Position numbers and translations under genes: made by a program
DNA from: Macrothele yani
Taxonomy: Eukaryota > Arthropoda > Arachnida > Araneae > Macrothelidae
Assembly (NCBI GenBank): GCA_039090855.1
Contig: CM077007.1
Span: 16,417,515-16,481,514, forward strand
Length of the DNA stretch: 64,000 bases
Direction: 5' to 3'
The notes under the pieces: model-generated
What the model saw: the letters and a program-made list of their open reading frames with translations, nothing else
The model's database searches: none
What the model was told of the DNA's origin: nothing
Shown here: positions 9,410 to 20,766 of the stretch, piece by piece
How positions within the stretch are numbered: position 1 is the stretch's first letter
How the letters are laid out: each line of letters starts with the position of its first letter

Positions 9410-10790
9410 CGAGAATTAAAGTAACGAAATGTACAGAATGTATGGAATCTGTAGAATCAAATGGACCAAAAGCGTTACGAATTATTTAATACTCGCCCAG
9501 AAGACACAGCATTAGAACGCTGACTGAACAAAATTCGTTAACAATTTGTTATCGACGATCAAATGCACCACGTGCTTTCTGTTTCTGACGTTTTTGAGGG
9601 GCGAATCCCTGGAATAAAAAAGTTAAAAACGTATCTTCGCGAATATTTTATGAAACTGGCAGAAATTTTAATGAACACCATAAATCGTTAATAGGAACAT
9701 GGCCTCCAAATTTTGCCTGAATCGGTAAATAACTTTTTAAATTAGCAGTCAAACTTTTATTAACCGTTTCTGCGTATATATTTCTGTTTACCGATGAATT
9801 AAAAATTTCATGTCTATTTTAAAAAGTTTTGACCGGATTCCTGTCAAATTTTGAGGGACTCCTCTTATTACCAATTCATAGTGTTGATAAAAATTTCCAC
9901 CCGTTTCGTTAAGATTTTTCAAAGTTCGTTTTTTCATTCTTTTATGCACAGTTCTCAAAGAATAAAAACACCTGTGGATGTGCCGCGGCGATTAATTCAA
10001 TCACGTGCTTTCAGATTTGGGACAGGATAACGATGACGTAACAAACGACGCTGACTTTATTGATTAGCTCATTAATTAATTCATAACTAGCGAACGGAAC
10101 AACGTAGAGATTTTAAAATAGTTGCGTTGACCAAGAAATTCCAGTATTAATAAGCAAATTTCACGATGCCACAGTTATGCAAATTTCACGATGCCACAGT
10201 TCGGCGTTAGAGAGTTTTGGTTGCTTCAGACAAACAGACGTTTTGTGTTTTATATATAAGATTCTCAGTTGCTTCGGGACACCCTTGAACATGTTCAGTT
10301 GAATCAATTAAAAAACCCGTTTTTCATTCCGGGTCTATTTTACAGTTGATATAATATTTTGTAAATCTTGATTAAAGCGTCTCGAAAATTCGAAATGCCT
10401 GTCCCGTGCGAAATAATTATTGGCCCCCACTGCAGTTTAAACATTTAAGGTGATTTCTTTGGAGGGATTTCTTCTGGTTTTGAAAAGAATATCGTGTATA
10501 TATACATTGATGACATAAAGACAATGATTTTGCAATCCTTCCCCCTAATTTGATTCAAATAGCGAGACAAAATTATTCAGACGGAGAACTGATTTAGATT
10601 ATTTAAATTCCCATAATTTCATATGAATGACTGAAATTAAATCCATACATTTTGCAAAATTTTCGCCTAGTTCAACATTCCGTAAGCAGATTTCAGACAA
10701 GCAAATTATATTTCATTAATTACATCCCCTGTGAGGACCCTTTATCACAGACATGTCATTATATGTACAGTACAATCGTCGTGTAACATG
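9410..10790. other. unassigned stretch, possibly the rest of the Helitron-like element
   Basis: No coding signal is seen. Directly repeated 24-25 bp segments occur at about 10150-10200 (each with TTTCACGATGCCACAGTT), and a TATATAAGATT-type end lies near 10250. These could be non-coding Helitron or MITE sequence, but I cannot define termini. Confidence 0.35.
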
Positions 10791-11370
10791 TTAGTATTCT
10801 AACACATACAGGAGACCTGTGCAAACATTGCACGTTTTTTTTTGTATTTTTTTTGGCAAAAACACAGGCAGGGCAACTACTTCTTTCAACGATACTCTAG
10901 TACCTTGATCCTGAAGAAAAAGTATCTCCATCTTGGTATTCCAACCACGCGCCCAAACTTGTGCCCACGTCAGAGTCAGATATATATATTGCTTCTCATG
11001 GATGTTTTCTTTCAGATTTGAAAATAAATAAAGGTCACTAGGGGTAAGATATGGAGAACAGAGTGCGGGCTGATGCAACTAAAATCCTACAGTCTGTATG
11101 GCGGTGTTCACCATCTGGGAGGGGTGACTCGGTGCATTGTCTTGAAGGAGAAGGACACCACTTCGCAGTTTTCCACGCCTCTTTTCCTTCATAGATGCAG
11201 GCTTCTGAGGTTGAAATATCTACCAGTGATAGTAGTTCTCCTTTCCAGGTAGTCAATCATGATGGTACCTTTTACTGCCCAAAAGACTAATTCCATCACC
11301 TTGTTATATGGCACAGCAACACAAAACTTCTTGGGAGACGAAGAAGATGCATGCTTCAGCATTAGACTTT

Positions 11371-11587
11371 TTTGTTTGCGTGTCTGGGGTTTTTATTTCC
11401 ACAGTGAGCACCTTGATGAGTTATAAACAGTCGCCTGCCCGTATTTTAGTGTCATTGGTTCCACGGAAAGAGCCAGTGCCGTACCACAAGCACAACATCC
11501 ATGCCAGAACGGGATTCGAACCCGCACCCATCTCCGACGAATAATCAAAAGCCAGCGCTTAAACCACTGCACCATAGGTACGGCACG
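11371..11587 (-). mobile_element. tRNA-headed SINE (family 1), with 9-bp target duplication
   Basis: On the minus strand this has the family order: tRNA-like head with B box GGTTCGAATCC-type sequence (plus-strand GGGATTCGAACCC at about 11511-11523), a unique body, and a tail ending with the GTGCTCA-like segment. The flanks carry TTAGACTTT at 11362-11370 and 11588-11596, a target duplication expected from LINE-mediated insertion. It interrupts a mariner coding region, so it is younger than that element. The A box is weaker than in the young copy at 63722. Confidence 0.85.
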
Positions 11588-11749
11588 TTAGACTTTGCTC
11601 TTTAGTCTCTGGGTAAAGGCGTTTCATCTATTGTAAGAATCCGGGACCAAATATTTATTGAATCCGCAAGAAATACGATCAAGTTAGCGAGACACATTCT
11701 TTTTACACTTCCCAACCGTTAGTTGAAGAAACGTATATGTTCCAGCTTT

Positions 11750-12215
11750 ATCCGTCTGTCTGTCTATCTGTCCGGACGATAACTCACGTAAAAATGGTTC
11801 GATTTCGATGAAATTTTAGTATGTCGTAGGGGATAACCTGGGGACGCACCCTGCTGAAAATGGACGAAATAGGGTCAAAGGTCAGGACATAGGAGCGGGA
11901 TCCATTCCATCGCCCTTATGCGTCATAACTAAAAATGCTTCGATTGCGATAAATTTTATCATGTTGTTTCGGAGGTGTACTGAACCGGTTCTGTTTAATG
12001 ACATCAAAATGGGGTCAAAAGTCAGGACACAGGAGCGAGATTTATTCCACAGCCATTATATTCATAACTTAACTAAAAATGCTTCTATAGCGACAAAACT
12101 TTAGTACGTTGTTCCGGAGGTATACTGAACCAATTCTGTTTAATATAATCGAAATGGGGTCAAAGGTCAGGGCGCAGGAGCGAGATTTATTCCACAGCCA
12201 TTATCCTCATAACTT
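11750..12215. repeat. ~140-bp tandem repeats with nuclear-receptor-like DR1 motifs
   Basis: After a CCGTCTGTCTGTC run (about 11750-11775) come three units of about 140 bp, starting near 11788, 11930 and 12068. Each contains a block matching a direct repeat of AGGTCA half-sites with one-base spacing: 11872-11884 and 12157-12169 read GGGTCAAAGGTCA, and 12012-12024 reads GGGTCAAAAGTCA. Other shared landmarks are CAGGAGCGRGAT, TTATTCCACAGCCATTAT and AAAAATGCTTC. The array lies inside the mariner remnant. No ORF is meaningful here. Confidence 0.85.
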
Positions 12216-12902
12216 GTGCAATGATTTCTGGTATGTTGGAAAGCGTATCATAATCAATGCATTGCATGATTTTACTAACTTGTTTACGGCAAGCATCTGC
12301 CTATATTCATGGGACCCATCGCGAACTTATATCTCTTTCGTTTTCAAAGTTTTCGCGAGGATTGAATCAACACTGCCAACTGATATCCTTACAGACTCAG
12401 CTATACCCTTAACACTCATTCTTTCATCACGAGGTGATGGACACTGCTGATGTGAGATGGAAGCGGTGGGTCGTCCAGAACGTTCAGCGTCATCGTAAGA
12501 TTTCTTGTTACAACGAATCTTGTGATTCAGTTTTCATCTGTTCCACGTAAAAACTATAGAAACGTAAAACCCTCATTCCCCGTTATCTGCGCTACATCAT
12601 TACGAACCTCCTGTGCGGACATGCTGTTTAACTACTTGTTTTATCACTGCCCGTAGCTGTTTTTTCTCCATTTCGCAAAGTCGCTACGTCTTAGTTCAAA
12701 AAATCATCTGTAAAAAAATCAAATGGATATGAAGCACTGAAATCTAGCACTGTGATTTAAAAGAGTATGTGTTGCTTGCAAATAAAATACTGCACTTTTA
12801 AATACATCAGAAGTAGGTTCGAATATGAACTTTTTGAATGCTTTTCGTACCTAGTAAAGTAGTGATTCAATGTGTGTTTTATTACGATACTGTACGATTC
12901 TG

Positions 12903-13000
12903 CACTGAGAAAACCTTTTGTTAATTCAACAAACATTTTGATGAATCAACAAAAAATGGACAAAATTTTTTGTTGAATTAGCAAAACGTTTTTCTCAGTG
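12903..13000. mobile_element. 98-bp hairpin MITE
   Basis: The ends are inverted repeats starting CACTGAGAAAA on the left and, read inwards from the right, CACTGAGAAAAACG. Pairing extends almost to the centre through a block with TTGTTGAATT-type sequence. The whole unit can fold into one long hairpin. It has no coding capacity. Flanking bases are TG on each side rather than a clean TA. It is most likely a miniature relative of a DNA transposon. Confidence 0.75.
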
Positions 13001-13582
13001 TGTAGCAGAAAATTTAATTCATTTTACCATCGCATATAACATATAAAATAATAAGGGTTTGACGACTGTAGAACTTTAATGTGTTATTCGGTATCAAATC
13101 AATTAAACTATTTGAAAAACTCTACATTAGAATTCGTTCGTTGGTGTAAAAGTAGAACTTCAAAAACTTAATAACATATTGTAAAATATACTTTAATATC
13201 AATACGTCCAGAATTCAGTACTTACAAGTTCAACGTTTGTATTGAACTACCAAGCACGTCAAGTATGCACATCGATAATATGTCGCTAGTAAGAGCAAGA
13301 TGAAACACTTCACACACGACTATTTCTTAATAACACACGTTTGACAATTACATTATCGCACGCCGTCACCAAATATAATCCACACAGATCGAATCCTACG
13401 CTACTTGCTGCTCTTATCTGAAGCATAGCATAATAAAGTGCTATAATGAATTCAGCTTCTACTAATAATGCTTCTTCTAATGCTTGTTGTGTTATTAATT
13501 AAAATATGAATAAACTTTCCTGCTAGTAGTGTAGTAATAATGAACAAGCTTTTAACTGCTAGTAATGTTGTAGTAGTAATTA
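13001..13582. other. unassigned stretch
   Basis: This is AT-rich sequence with low-complexity direct repeats of CTGCTAGTARTGTWGTAGTA type around 13525-13580. No gene, terminal repeat or tRNA-like box is seen before the miniature LTR element. Confidence 0.4.
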
Positions 13583-13618
13583 AGATGTATAACGAAGTAA
13601 ATTTCTCTGTCATTTTTG

Positions 13619-13690
13619 GTCTACGCCGGGATTCGAACCCGGGTCCACTCATTCCGGAATAAGTTGCTCTACCAATTAAGCTACGCGGAC
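13619..13690 (-). other. tRNA-like sequence in downstream LTR of TRIM copy 1
   Basis: On the minus strand there are acceptor-type ends (GTCCGCG with CGTAGAC), an A-box-like TAGCTTAATTGG and a perfect B box GGTTCGAATCC with a paired T stem. The anticodon arm is irregular: the best pairing leaves a 6-nt loop TCCGGA rather than the 7-nt loop of a working tRNA. I call it a tRNA-derived pol III promoter module, not a tRNA gene. Confidence 0.8.
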
Positions 13691-13910
13691 ATTTTATTCT
13701 GATTCCTATCTGCCTTTATGTCGTGTGCGTCCTTCTGGCAGGTACGTTACATCATCTCCCCCTTATTTATTTATTTTTCGAAGTGCTGCTCTTATTTTTC
13801 CTATCTCGCGGTGTGGAAATAACATCACACCATTGCGAGATTGTGAACGGTCGGGTCATCCGGATAGTTCGGGCGCCATAATAACGAAGTGAATTTCTCC
13901 GTCATTTATG

Positions 13911-13982
13911 GTCTACGCCGGGATTCGAACCAGCGTCCGCTTATTCCGGAACAAGTTGCTCTACCAATTGAGCTACGCAGAC
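13911..13982 (-). other. tRNA-like sequence in upstream LTR of TRIM copy 1
   Basis: This is the partner of the module at 13619. The A box on the minus strand reads TAGCTCAATTGG. The B-box region is altered (plus strand GATTCGAACCAGC), so the T stem pairs less well. It probably reflects LTR divergence after insertion. Confidence 0.75.
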
Positions 13983-14064
13983 ATTTTAGTCTGATTCCTA
14001 TCTGCCTTTATGTCGTGTGCGTCCTTCTGGCAGGTACGTCACATCTCCTGGTACGTTACAGATG

Positions 14065-14514
14065 AATCAAGTCTTATGCTGGTTGTTAACAATAACCACT
14101 AATGAAATAAACCTAACAGCCAGACAGAGGTCTGACAAAACTATGAACTGAGAAAGACGTACTTACTAAGACAATCTTTTATTAGGTAAACTTCTGTTTT
14201 TTATCCACACTCACTTCATCGGTCACACAACTATTCGATATCTGGCTCTCACATATAACGAAGTTCCTCTCACATAAACGAAGATCTCTTTACACACGAA
14301 ACAAAGCTCTCACCATACAACAACAGTTCTCCTAGGTATCGTTGAACGCGCCTATTTATACTGGCTAACACCACGTCATGACTTACACTCATTGCCAGAT
14401 CTCATTCAGCGGGAGAAATAACATCTCGTTCAGTAAGAAGATAATTTACATAGTAAAATAAAATAACCAGAGATAGTAAAAATCAAAAGGAAAGTGAATC
14501 GAGAGTATACGTTA
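14065..14514. other. unassigned stretch
   Basis: I see no recognisable feature. It has several short direct repeats of the CTCACATAWACGAAG kind around 14245-14290. Confidence 0.35.
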
Positions 14515-14842
14515 CAGTGCCGCGGGTGGCCTAGTGGTCAATGTTGGTAACTGTCACGGAGAATACTTCGGGTTCGATCCCAGGCAGGTACGAACACTCG
14601 AACCACCAAATATACGACGTGCTTCGGATGGGCACGTTAAGCCGTCGGGCCCAGGGTACTAGCTCCCCGATAATAAATAAAGGCGTCTTCCTCCCCCTTT
14701 CTACTTCGCTTCTGTGTCACTTTCCTATCGGGCACTCTAGCCCAAATTTCCTAGCTTCCTATTTCTAAAGGTTGTTTAAGACCTGGGGTTAGACACTCCC
14801 TTCCTAAAATCCTCTACATATGATCTGATCTGATCTGATCAT
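14515..14842 (+). mobile_element. tRNA-headed SINE (family 2) with pentanucleotide tail
   Basis: The head has an A-box-like GTGGCCTAGTGGTC (about 14526) and a B box GGTTCGATCCC (about 14570). A body of about 240 bp follows with landmarks GGGCACGTTAAGCCGTCGGG and CTCCCCGATAATAAATAAAG. The 3' end is a short tandem tail of TGATC/ATCTG repeats (about 14819-14840), a form of tail found on LINE-mobilised SINEs. The body is unlike family 1, so this is a separate SINE family. No clear target duplication was seen. Confidence 0.7.
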
Positions 14843-16735
14843 AACAAAATCAGATCATACGCTATCTCTCATGACACAAGATATAATACTCTGCAATCGT
14901 CTCACAGCACATCGTACTCAGCTCTTTCCTTTCTCAGAACACTTCACTTTTGTTCCAACCTTTATTTACGTTTGACTGAACTGTGACTCAATGTCAGGAT
15001 GCCAACTTTGAAAAGCTCGCCGAGAGAAGTAATGTAGCTTTAAGTGAAAAAATTATTTAACGAGAAGAAAGCGAGTTGATAACACAGAAACTCAAAAGAA
15101 AAGTTAAATTAGAGGTGTACGTCACAAAAAAGAACAATTTCCTTCAGACAACTATGGATAACTTCTTTTGAAAGATAACGGAGAAGATACATAAAATAGG
15201 CTTTTTCTCTCTGAAATATTAAGAGGTAAAACAGACAAGGTTATATTGCAATCACTTTTAACTGAAATTCACTTCCAGAATAACGAAAAGATAAAAAGTG
15301 CTCACGCGAAATGTAGCCTTTCTCCTAGAAATGTCCGATGGAACACGATTTGTTGGAAACCTGTCTATAGCATTAGATTAAGGTCATCTCTTTACGTTTG
15401 TGGGTAGAAAGTCGGTCGATGGTAGAGATCCACTCGACAGCACTCGAGAAACGTTACACAGAAGCCCTTGAATCAAAAACCATTTTGAAAATGGCTGCCT
15501 CGGAACGTCAGTATGTTTTACATTCTAATACCTTTAATGGTTGAGAGAATGAATAGTCAGCCAAGCGTTAAAAGGTATAATCAAACCGAGCCATCATAAA
15601 TGGATTTTGGTTCTTCTGATGTACCCAGTGTCATTAAGCGATAACCAAAGCCATAGAAACTTTCCATTACTCATTTGAAACTGACTGCTAACCGCAACTA
15701 GCGTTTGTTCAGCCGTTAAGCGCCGGTCGTGGTCGCCACAGTACTAGCAAAACTTCCTCCCATCTCGTCTTCTTCTTCTCCTCCTTTTTCTTCGTTTTTC
15801 TCTTCCATTTATTCGGGCGATTTTTCGGCGATCGTCTTGCCTTTTGTGGCAACGACAAATGTGACATATGGTTGTTGCTCCCCTCTATCTCATCAAAATG
15901 TATGGATCCCGTTCTTTGACTTTTGCCATTTCCTTTTCAATCTTTCCCTCATCTGGAAACGAGACTTGGAGTCATCTAAATTTTAGATTTCTGGATTTTT
16001 ACTGAGGTCCAATTGATTCGCCATTGGGGTATATTCGTGCAAATGAAAGAGAACCAAATCGGAACGATGGAAACCTAAATTTCTCTTTGAAGCAAAATCT
16101 CTCTACAGCGGAGGACAAAGTATTTCATTCACGTTACAGCTTGTTAAATGAAACTTAAAAAATAAACTTTTATTACAGATAAAGAGGAGTGTCCCAGACA
16201 TATTCGTGTAAAAGCGTTATTAACGGCACAGTATCATGGTTTTTTACTTTGATATACATACTTTTTGTCGGAATGGATTTATTTATCTTAAGGAATATTA
16301 AATCTTACTAATCTTTTATCAGTCACCCAAAAATACTTTCTATTCTCGAACCGCGAACAACACGCAAGGTGAAGAAACACACACACGATACTTAAGTGTT
16401 GATCATCGGAATCGATGGTGTTCGCCTCACGACAAACTGGACTTCAATATAAGTTCGTTTCATCATGTTTGATGGAAACAAACGAACGGATGCCTTTCAC
16501 TTGCTGAAAGGTTTTAACATCGGAACTTTGCTGCAACACCAAGAAAATTTAGAAGTGTGGTGGTGCAAGACCGGCCGATTATGGTGGAATAATGGATGCT
16601 GTGGCCAGTGTTTCTTAACCAAAGTGTTTTACATTTCTAGACAGTCCTTCTTTCTGATTGAAGCAATCATTAATATAGTAAAGCATGGCTTCTGCGCGAT
16701 TGACTAGGCTAACCTTTTAAACCAGTCTTCAAACG
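14843..16735. other. unassigned stretch
   Basis: There is no convincing gene or element. Around 15730-15800 is a pyrimidine-rich run. Open frames at 15729-15986 and 16465-16707 (plus) are under 90 codons and have no motif that I recognise. Confidence 0.4.
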
Positions 16736-17290
16736 GTGGAGTTAAATACATGCATACATATCATTACGCTATTCTCTGAGATTCAGAGGTTGGTTCCTTA
16801 AAGAAAGACCATTTACTAAGTACACATTTAACTGATGGAACTAGAATTTACTTACTGTTGGTGTATCAAATGTCTCCATTTACAACGATGTCGGCACACA
16901 ACACGAGCTTCATTAACATCCATCGCACGCCGCACATAAGACCTTTTGTACTTCATACTTATCATCTTTTCCTCAAGAAGAGACATTCCTGAATCTGGTC
17001 CTTCCATGATTTCCTTGGCCTTCCTCTACCTTTATTTCCTGCCACTTGGGCTGAAAACATTCTCTCAGTCAGCCATTCATCACTCATTCTTTCAACACGG
17101 CCAAACCGCCTAAGAATATTAGTCTCCACCTTACTAACAACTTTTTTGCCTCGCATTACACATCTGCATTATTCACATAATCAGCGCGAGTCTAACCACA
17201 ACCCGTGGTAAGTAACGCATCTCCCCAGCACACAAACGACTCTTGTGTCTTTTCTGCAGTACCCAGGTTTCACTGCTTGACATCAGAGCA
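16736..17290 (-). mobile_element. RTE-like LINE, 3' coding end and 3' UTR
   Basis: The minus strand encodes ALMSSSETWVLQKRHKS (about 17240-17280), then RRFGRVERMSDEWLTERMFS (about 17060-17120), then NKGRGRPRKSWKDQIQECL. This is the conserved tail after the reverse transcriptase in a widespread arthropod LINE. The 3' UTR to about 16740 matches 62415-62640 and a short remnant at 26190-26300. The fragment is cut off on its 5' side exactly at the TA into which the Tc1 element 17297-18854 inserted. Confidence 0.8.
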
Positions 17291-17296
17291 TACATA

Positions 17297-18854
17297 CACT
17301 GGCGTGCAAAAATTAAGAACGAGACGGTTTTTCGAATGTAACGTCCTGCAGAAGTGCTCCACATCGACTCAAATCATACCATAAGATCCTCAAGATATAA
17401 GAATATGGGACAAGTGAGCCAAACCGTCCAAACAAGGAATCCAAAGGATACAAAGCCACTTTATTGAAAAGGTAGCTTCGAGCACAACTGGACAGAAGAC
17501 AGAAACGTCCATGTGATAGGCGTCTGCCAAGAAAAATCCAGTCTTCAGTAGGGTATATGTTCACCCCTGACTGCGTTGCAGGATTTACAACGTCTGTCCA
17601 TGCTGAGGACGAGGTTGTCAAGGAGCTGTTGAGGCATTGCGGCCCATTCCTCTTGTAGCACCAATCGCAGCTCCGGAATCCTTTCTGGCGGCTAGTGGCG
17701 TGCTGCCAAGCGTCTCCCGAGAAGGTCCCACACGTGTCCGATTGGATTTAGGTCAGGGGACCTTGCGGGCCAATCCATGCGTTGAATATCTTCACTCTCC
17801 AACAGCTCTGCGACAGCCACTGTACGATGAAGTTTAGCGTTGTCGTCCATGAAGAGGAACTCAGGACCCACAGCACCTCTAAACAGCAGCTCGTGAGTCA
17901 GGAGAACCTTGATACAATAGTGGACACCAGTGAATGAACCTCCTTGGAAGATGTGGAGGTCAATACGGCTACCAAGCATGATACCGCCCCAAACGAGAAC
18001 TCCGCCACCTCCAAACCGGTCCCTTTCGATGATGTTGGAGGTGTGATTGCGTGTTCCCTGCTCATTACAGTTGTGTATACGTCCAGAATCGCTCGTCAGA
18101 CTAAATCGGCTTTCATCCGTAAAGAGAACTCGACCCCATTGCTGATGTGTCCAGTTCTTGAGTTCCTGGCACCATAGAAACCTCCGTCTCTGATGAGCAG
18201 GCGTTAATGGCACACATCGTACAGGTCGTTGTGCAAATAGACCACCTTTGTGCAGCCTGCTGGCCACGGTAAAACCCGATAACGGACGTCCAGTTATCTA
18301 TTGCATGTGCCTTGAGATTTCTCCCGCTGTCTTCCGTCTGTCTCTTCTCGCCTGTGGGACAATATACCGGTCGTCCGCCGCCGTGGTTGCTCGTGGACGA
18401 CCACTGCTAAACTCCCGGACAGCTGTTCTTGTCGTTTTTAATGCTCCTCAAGCTCGTGAAGCGATGCTATGAGCGATCCCGAACTCCTCGGCCACACTAG
18501 TCACACTTCGACCTTCTTCCAACTTCCCAATGACGCGACCTCGAGTAAAGTCCTCCAGATGTCGTCTACTGGATTGCCTGTTGGCCATATCACACGGTGG
18601 CAGCAACTCGACGTCGTCCAAACCGATGTACACCGTGCAATAGCTTTTACCGAATTGCTGAGCGTACACCGCCCGTCTGCTTTATACCCTTCCGACAACT
18701 CCCCCACCCCCGCTACGTCATGCTGCATATATTCGCATGCCCCACCGTATCGGACCCTAGTCTATCTCCTGAGTGGTCTTTCGGTCCGTTCTGCCTGCTC
18801 GTTCCGCTGTTATGCTACTTTCTCCTCTTCGTCCTTAATTTTTGCACACCAGTG
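17297..18854 (-). pseudogene. complete-length but dead Tc1-like transposon
   Basis: The terminal inverted repeats begin CACTGGCGTGCAAAAATTAA on the left and CACTGGTGTGCAAAAATTAA read inwards from the right, with TA at 17295-17296 and 18855-18856. Length is 1558 bp. The minus-strand transposase starts near MANRQSSRRHLEDFTRGR (about 18590), with a helix-turn-helix through TSVAEEFGIAHSIASR, then a frameshift. The core (18267-17692) holds LFTDESRFSL with the first Asp and FMDDNAKLHRT with the second. The third site reads SPDLNPIGHVWD: the catalytic Glu is Gly, with 34 residues between. It is a sister of the element at 42499-44044. It cannot be catalytic as it stands. Confidence 0.9.
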
Positions 18855-18856
18855 TA

Positions 18857-19880
18857 TCAGCAGTAGTGGATCATTTGGTAACAAAATTCAAAGTGAACAG
18901 TTCCTTTGATATCCCAGTCAACGCTCAACATGGACTTCCAGAGAATCAGATGATCTGTGACCTGAGTGGGCGTTGAACATCTTTGGTCTGTGTAATGGTT
19001 AGCTTCGGAGTATGGCACGCTCTTTTCGTCTGCCATGCAGTTACGGAACGGGTCACTATCTTAACAGCTTAGAGCCTAAAGGCATATATTGACTAACTTT
19101 GCTAATACAAACAGTATTTGTTTTCCACTATAGCACCTCCCCTCTCCCCCACTCCCCCCAATAACTTACCAGGACGCTAATTATCTGAGAAGCTACGATT
19201 CATACGCCGGAGTTTTTCAAACGAGATTCTGCAGATGCTTTGGACGAACAAACTACGCTGACAATGTTACTACAAGTACAAGGAGACTCTTCCCTTTCTT
19301 AAACTTAAAACATAACGTTCTAGCAAGTTCCGATGTTTGCCTACCGACGACGCTGCTTTTTCTACTGAGGGTGTGAATGTGACTGTGTCTGCATGTACTC
19401 CACCGAAGTGTCTGCCATCGACAAATGCAAATATTTCTATACGTGCGCTTATGACTACGTAACAGTGTGTACCTCCGTCTACAAAGTCAGAAGGCAGATG
19501 CTTGCGGGTTGGCCGATACACACATTAGTCGTGTTTTATCTCAGAAGAAATCGATTATAGCATGTAATTTCCATACATCATCAAAATGGAATTTTTCACA
19601 ACGACCCAGTTCTTTCATTAACCTTCATCTCAATCGTAAGCCAAGAACTCTTCGGGCAGCAACGTTATATGCGAATAAAACCAAAACCAAAGGTGCTAAT
19701 CATCGATCTCCAGATGACTAATTGGAGAGATAAGTGCTCAAATTAAATAACAAATGGAATTTATGAAAGTTGTCACTTTTCTTCAGTTGGTAAAAGCACT
19801 TTCTGCTCAACGTTCTCCAAATGACATAAAAAAGATAAGTTGACCTATCCACATGTAGCCATTTATTTGCGAATGATTTA
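18857..19880. other. unassigned stretch
   Basis: I see no recognisable gene or terminal repeat. The part just after the Tc1 element may be the continuation of the interrupted LINE, but I could not read a clear protein there. Confidence 0.35.
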
Positions 19881-19882
19881 AC

Positions 19883-20100
19883 GCTGCATCGGTTGCCTAG
19901 TGGTAGGAGCAGTAGGATTCTGAATAGTCACCTGAGATGGCCCTGAGTTTGAGTCTCAGGTGAGGCAAGGATGGTGCGTTTGCTTTACGGCGATGACTCT
20001 TCTTTCTCTTCCGTGGACCAATAACAAACGGGGGGGGGGATGGTTACAATTCATAGTTGCTCTTGGTGATCATTAAACCCAAAGCCCTAAACCAACACAA
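19883..20100 (+). mobile_element. divergent tRNA-headed SINE (family 1-like)
   Basis: The head has GTTGCCTAGTGGTAGG (A-box-like, about 19890) and a B-box-like GAGTTTGAGTCTC (about 19946). The body follows the order of family 1: GAGGCAAGGATGGTGCGTTT, a TTACGGCGATGACTCT segment and a final TGCTCTTGGTGATCATTAAA. A run of ten G interrupts it at about 20030. It is clearly older than the copy at 63722. Confidence 0.6.
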
Positions 20101-20194
20101 AAACTAGTTTTATGAAGCACTGTTTTACGCAAAAACACTATGCTTGAATTCCAACGATATATGCATTTGAAGAGATTAATTGCTGACTTTTCTT

Positions 20195-20375
20195 TTTATT
20201 TGGTGTTTAACCACCAAAATGAACAACTCTAGGGGATGTGAGCAGTTGCCCGACCCTAATTTGGGGCACTGGTTCCAAGGAGGGAAAAGACTAGAGCCAT
20301 AGAAACCAGGCCCACTCGGACGAGCAGTTAGACGCTAGGACTTAGACCACTGCGCCACTGCGACGGCTCTTGACT
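20195..20375 (-). mobile_element. SINE family 1 copy, degraded
   Basis: Read on the minus strand it shows a head with GTCGCAGTGGCGCAGTGGTC (A box), then a body with the CAGTGCC...TTAGGGTCGGGCAACTGCTC order, and a tail with TTAAACACCAAATAAAAAG. The B box is largely lost. It lies 95 bp downstream of another SINE. Confidence 0.65.
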
Positions 20376-20766
20376 TATGTCAATTAGTTCTATTGAGAAC
20401 TGGTCACAAAAGAAAATTATAGAAATTCAATATCTTTTTTTTCAAATTCGAACACAGTTCGATACTTGTGGAGGCAGCGGAGGATCATTTTTCGTTCCTC
20501 CTACGCCAACAAAAAAACATTTTATGAAGTTTTAAATGTGAATGATATAAGAGTTGTTTTAACTGAGGCATACCTTTTTTTCATTAAAATTCAAACACCA
20601 CCCTGTAAAACAAATCCATGGCAATAACAAAGTTCAAGATCAACTACAGGACAATGTTGGGTAACATCTATCGAATCCAATATTTAGAATTTCAATTCTT
20701 TTATGCTTAAAACACATCTGAAACTGTGGGATCGTAGAGTAACAACAGCATGTGACTTCATCTTTG

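Larger units (their letters stand above)
10860..12690 (-). pseudogene. decayed mariner transposon carrying a SINE and a tandem array
   Basis: Reading the minus strand from 12690 down, the N-terminus includes MEKKQLRAVIKQVVKQ and MSAQEVRNDVAQITGNEG. The paired helix-turn-helix reads DERMSVKGIAESVRISVGSV (about 12370-12430). After an insertion of tandem repeats (11690-12230) the first catalytic Asp appears as LTIDETRLYPETKEQS (about 11590-11640). A SINE follows at 11371-11587, then LLQDNAPSHPSQMVNTAIQT with the second Asp (about 11100-11160), then SPYLTPSDLYLFSNLKENIH with the third (about 11000-11060). The order is that of a DD(34)D mariner. Stops and frameshifts are many and the element is inactive. 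Confidence 0.7.
13588..14059 (-). mobile_element. TRIM-like miniature LTR retrotransposon with tRNA-like sequence in each LTR, copy 1
   Basis: On the minus strand this element has two LTRs (13880-14042 upstream and 13588-13750 downstream), a 129-bp internal part and a 17-bp tail (14043-14059) that repeats the start of an LTR. It is flanked by AGATG at 13583-13587 and 14060-14064, a 5-bp target duplication. The primer-binding site reads TGGCGCCCGAAC on the minus strand (13867-13878), next to the upstream LTR, and a purine-rich GGGGGAGATGAT precedes the downstream LTR. Each LTR includes a 72-nt tRNA-like sequence (13911-13982 and 13619-13690). The internal part is about 130 bp shorter than in the copy at 53624. 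It encodes no protein. Confidence 0.88.
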
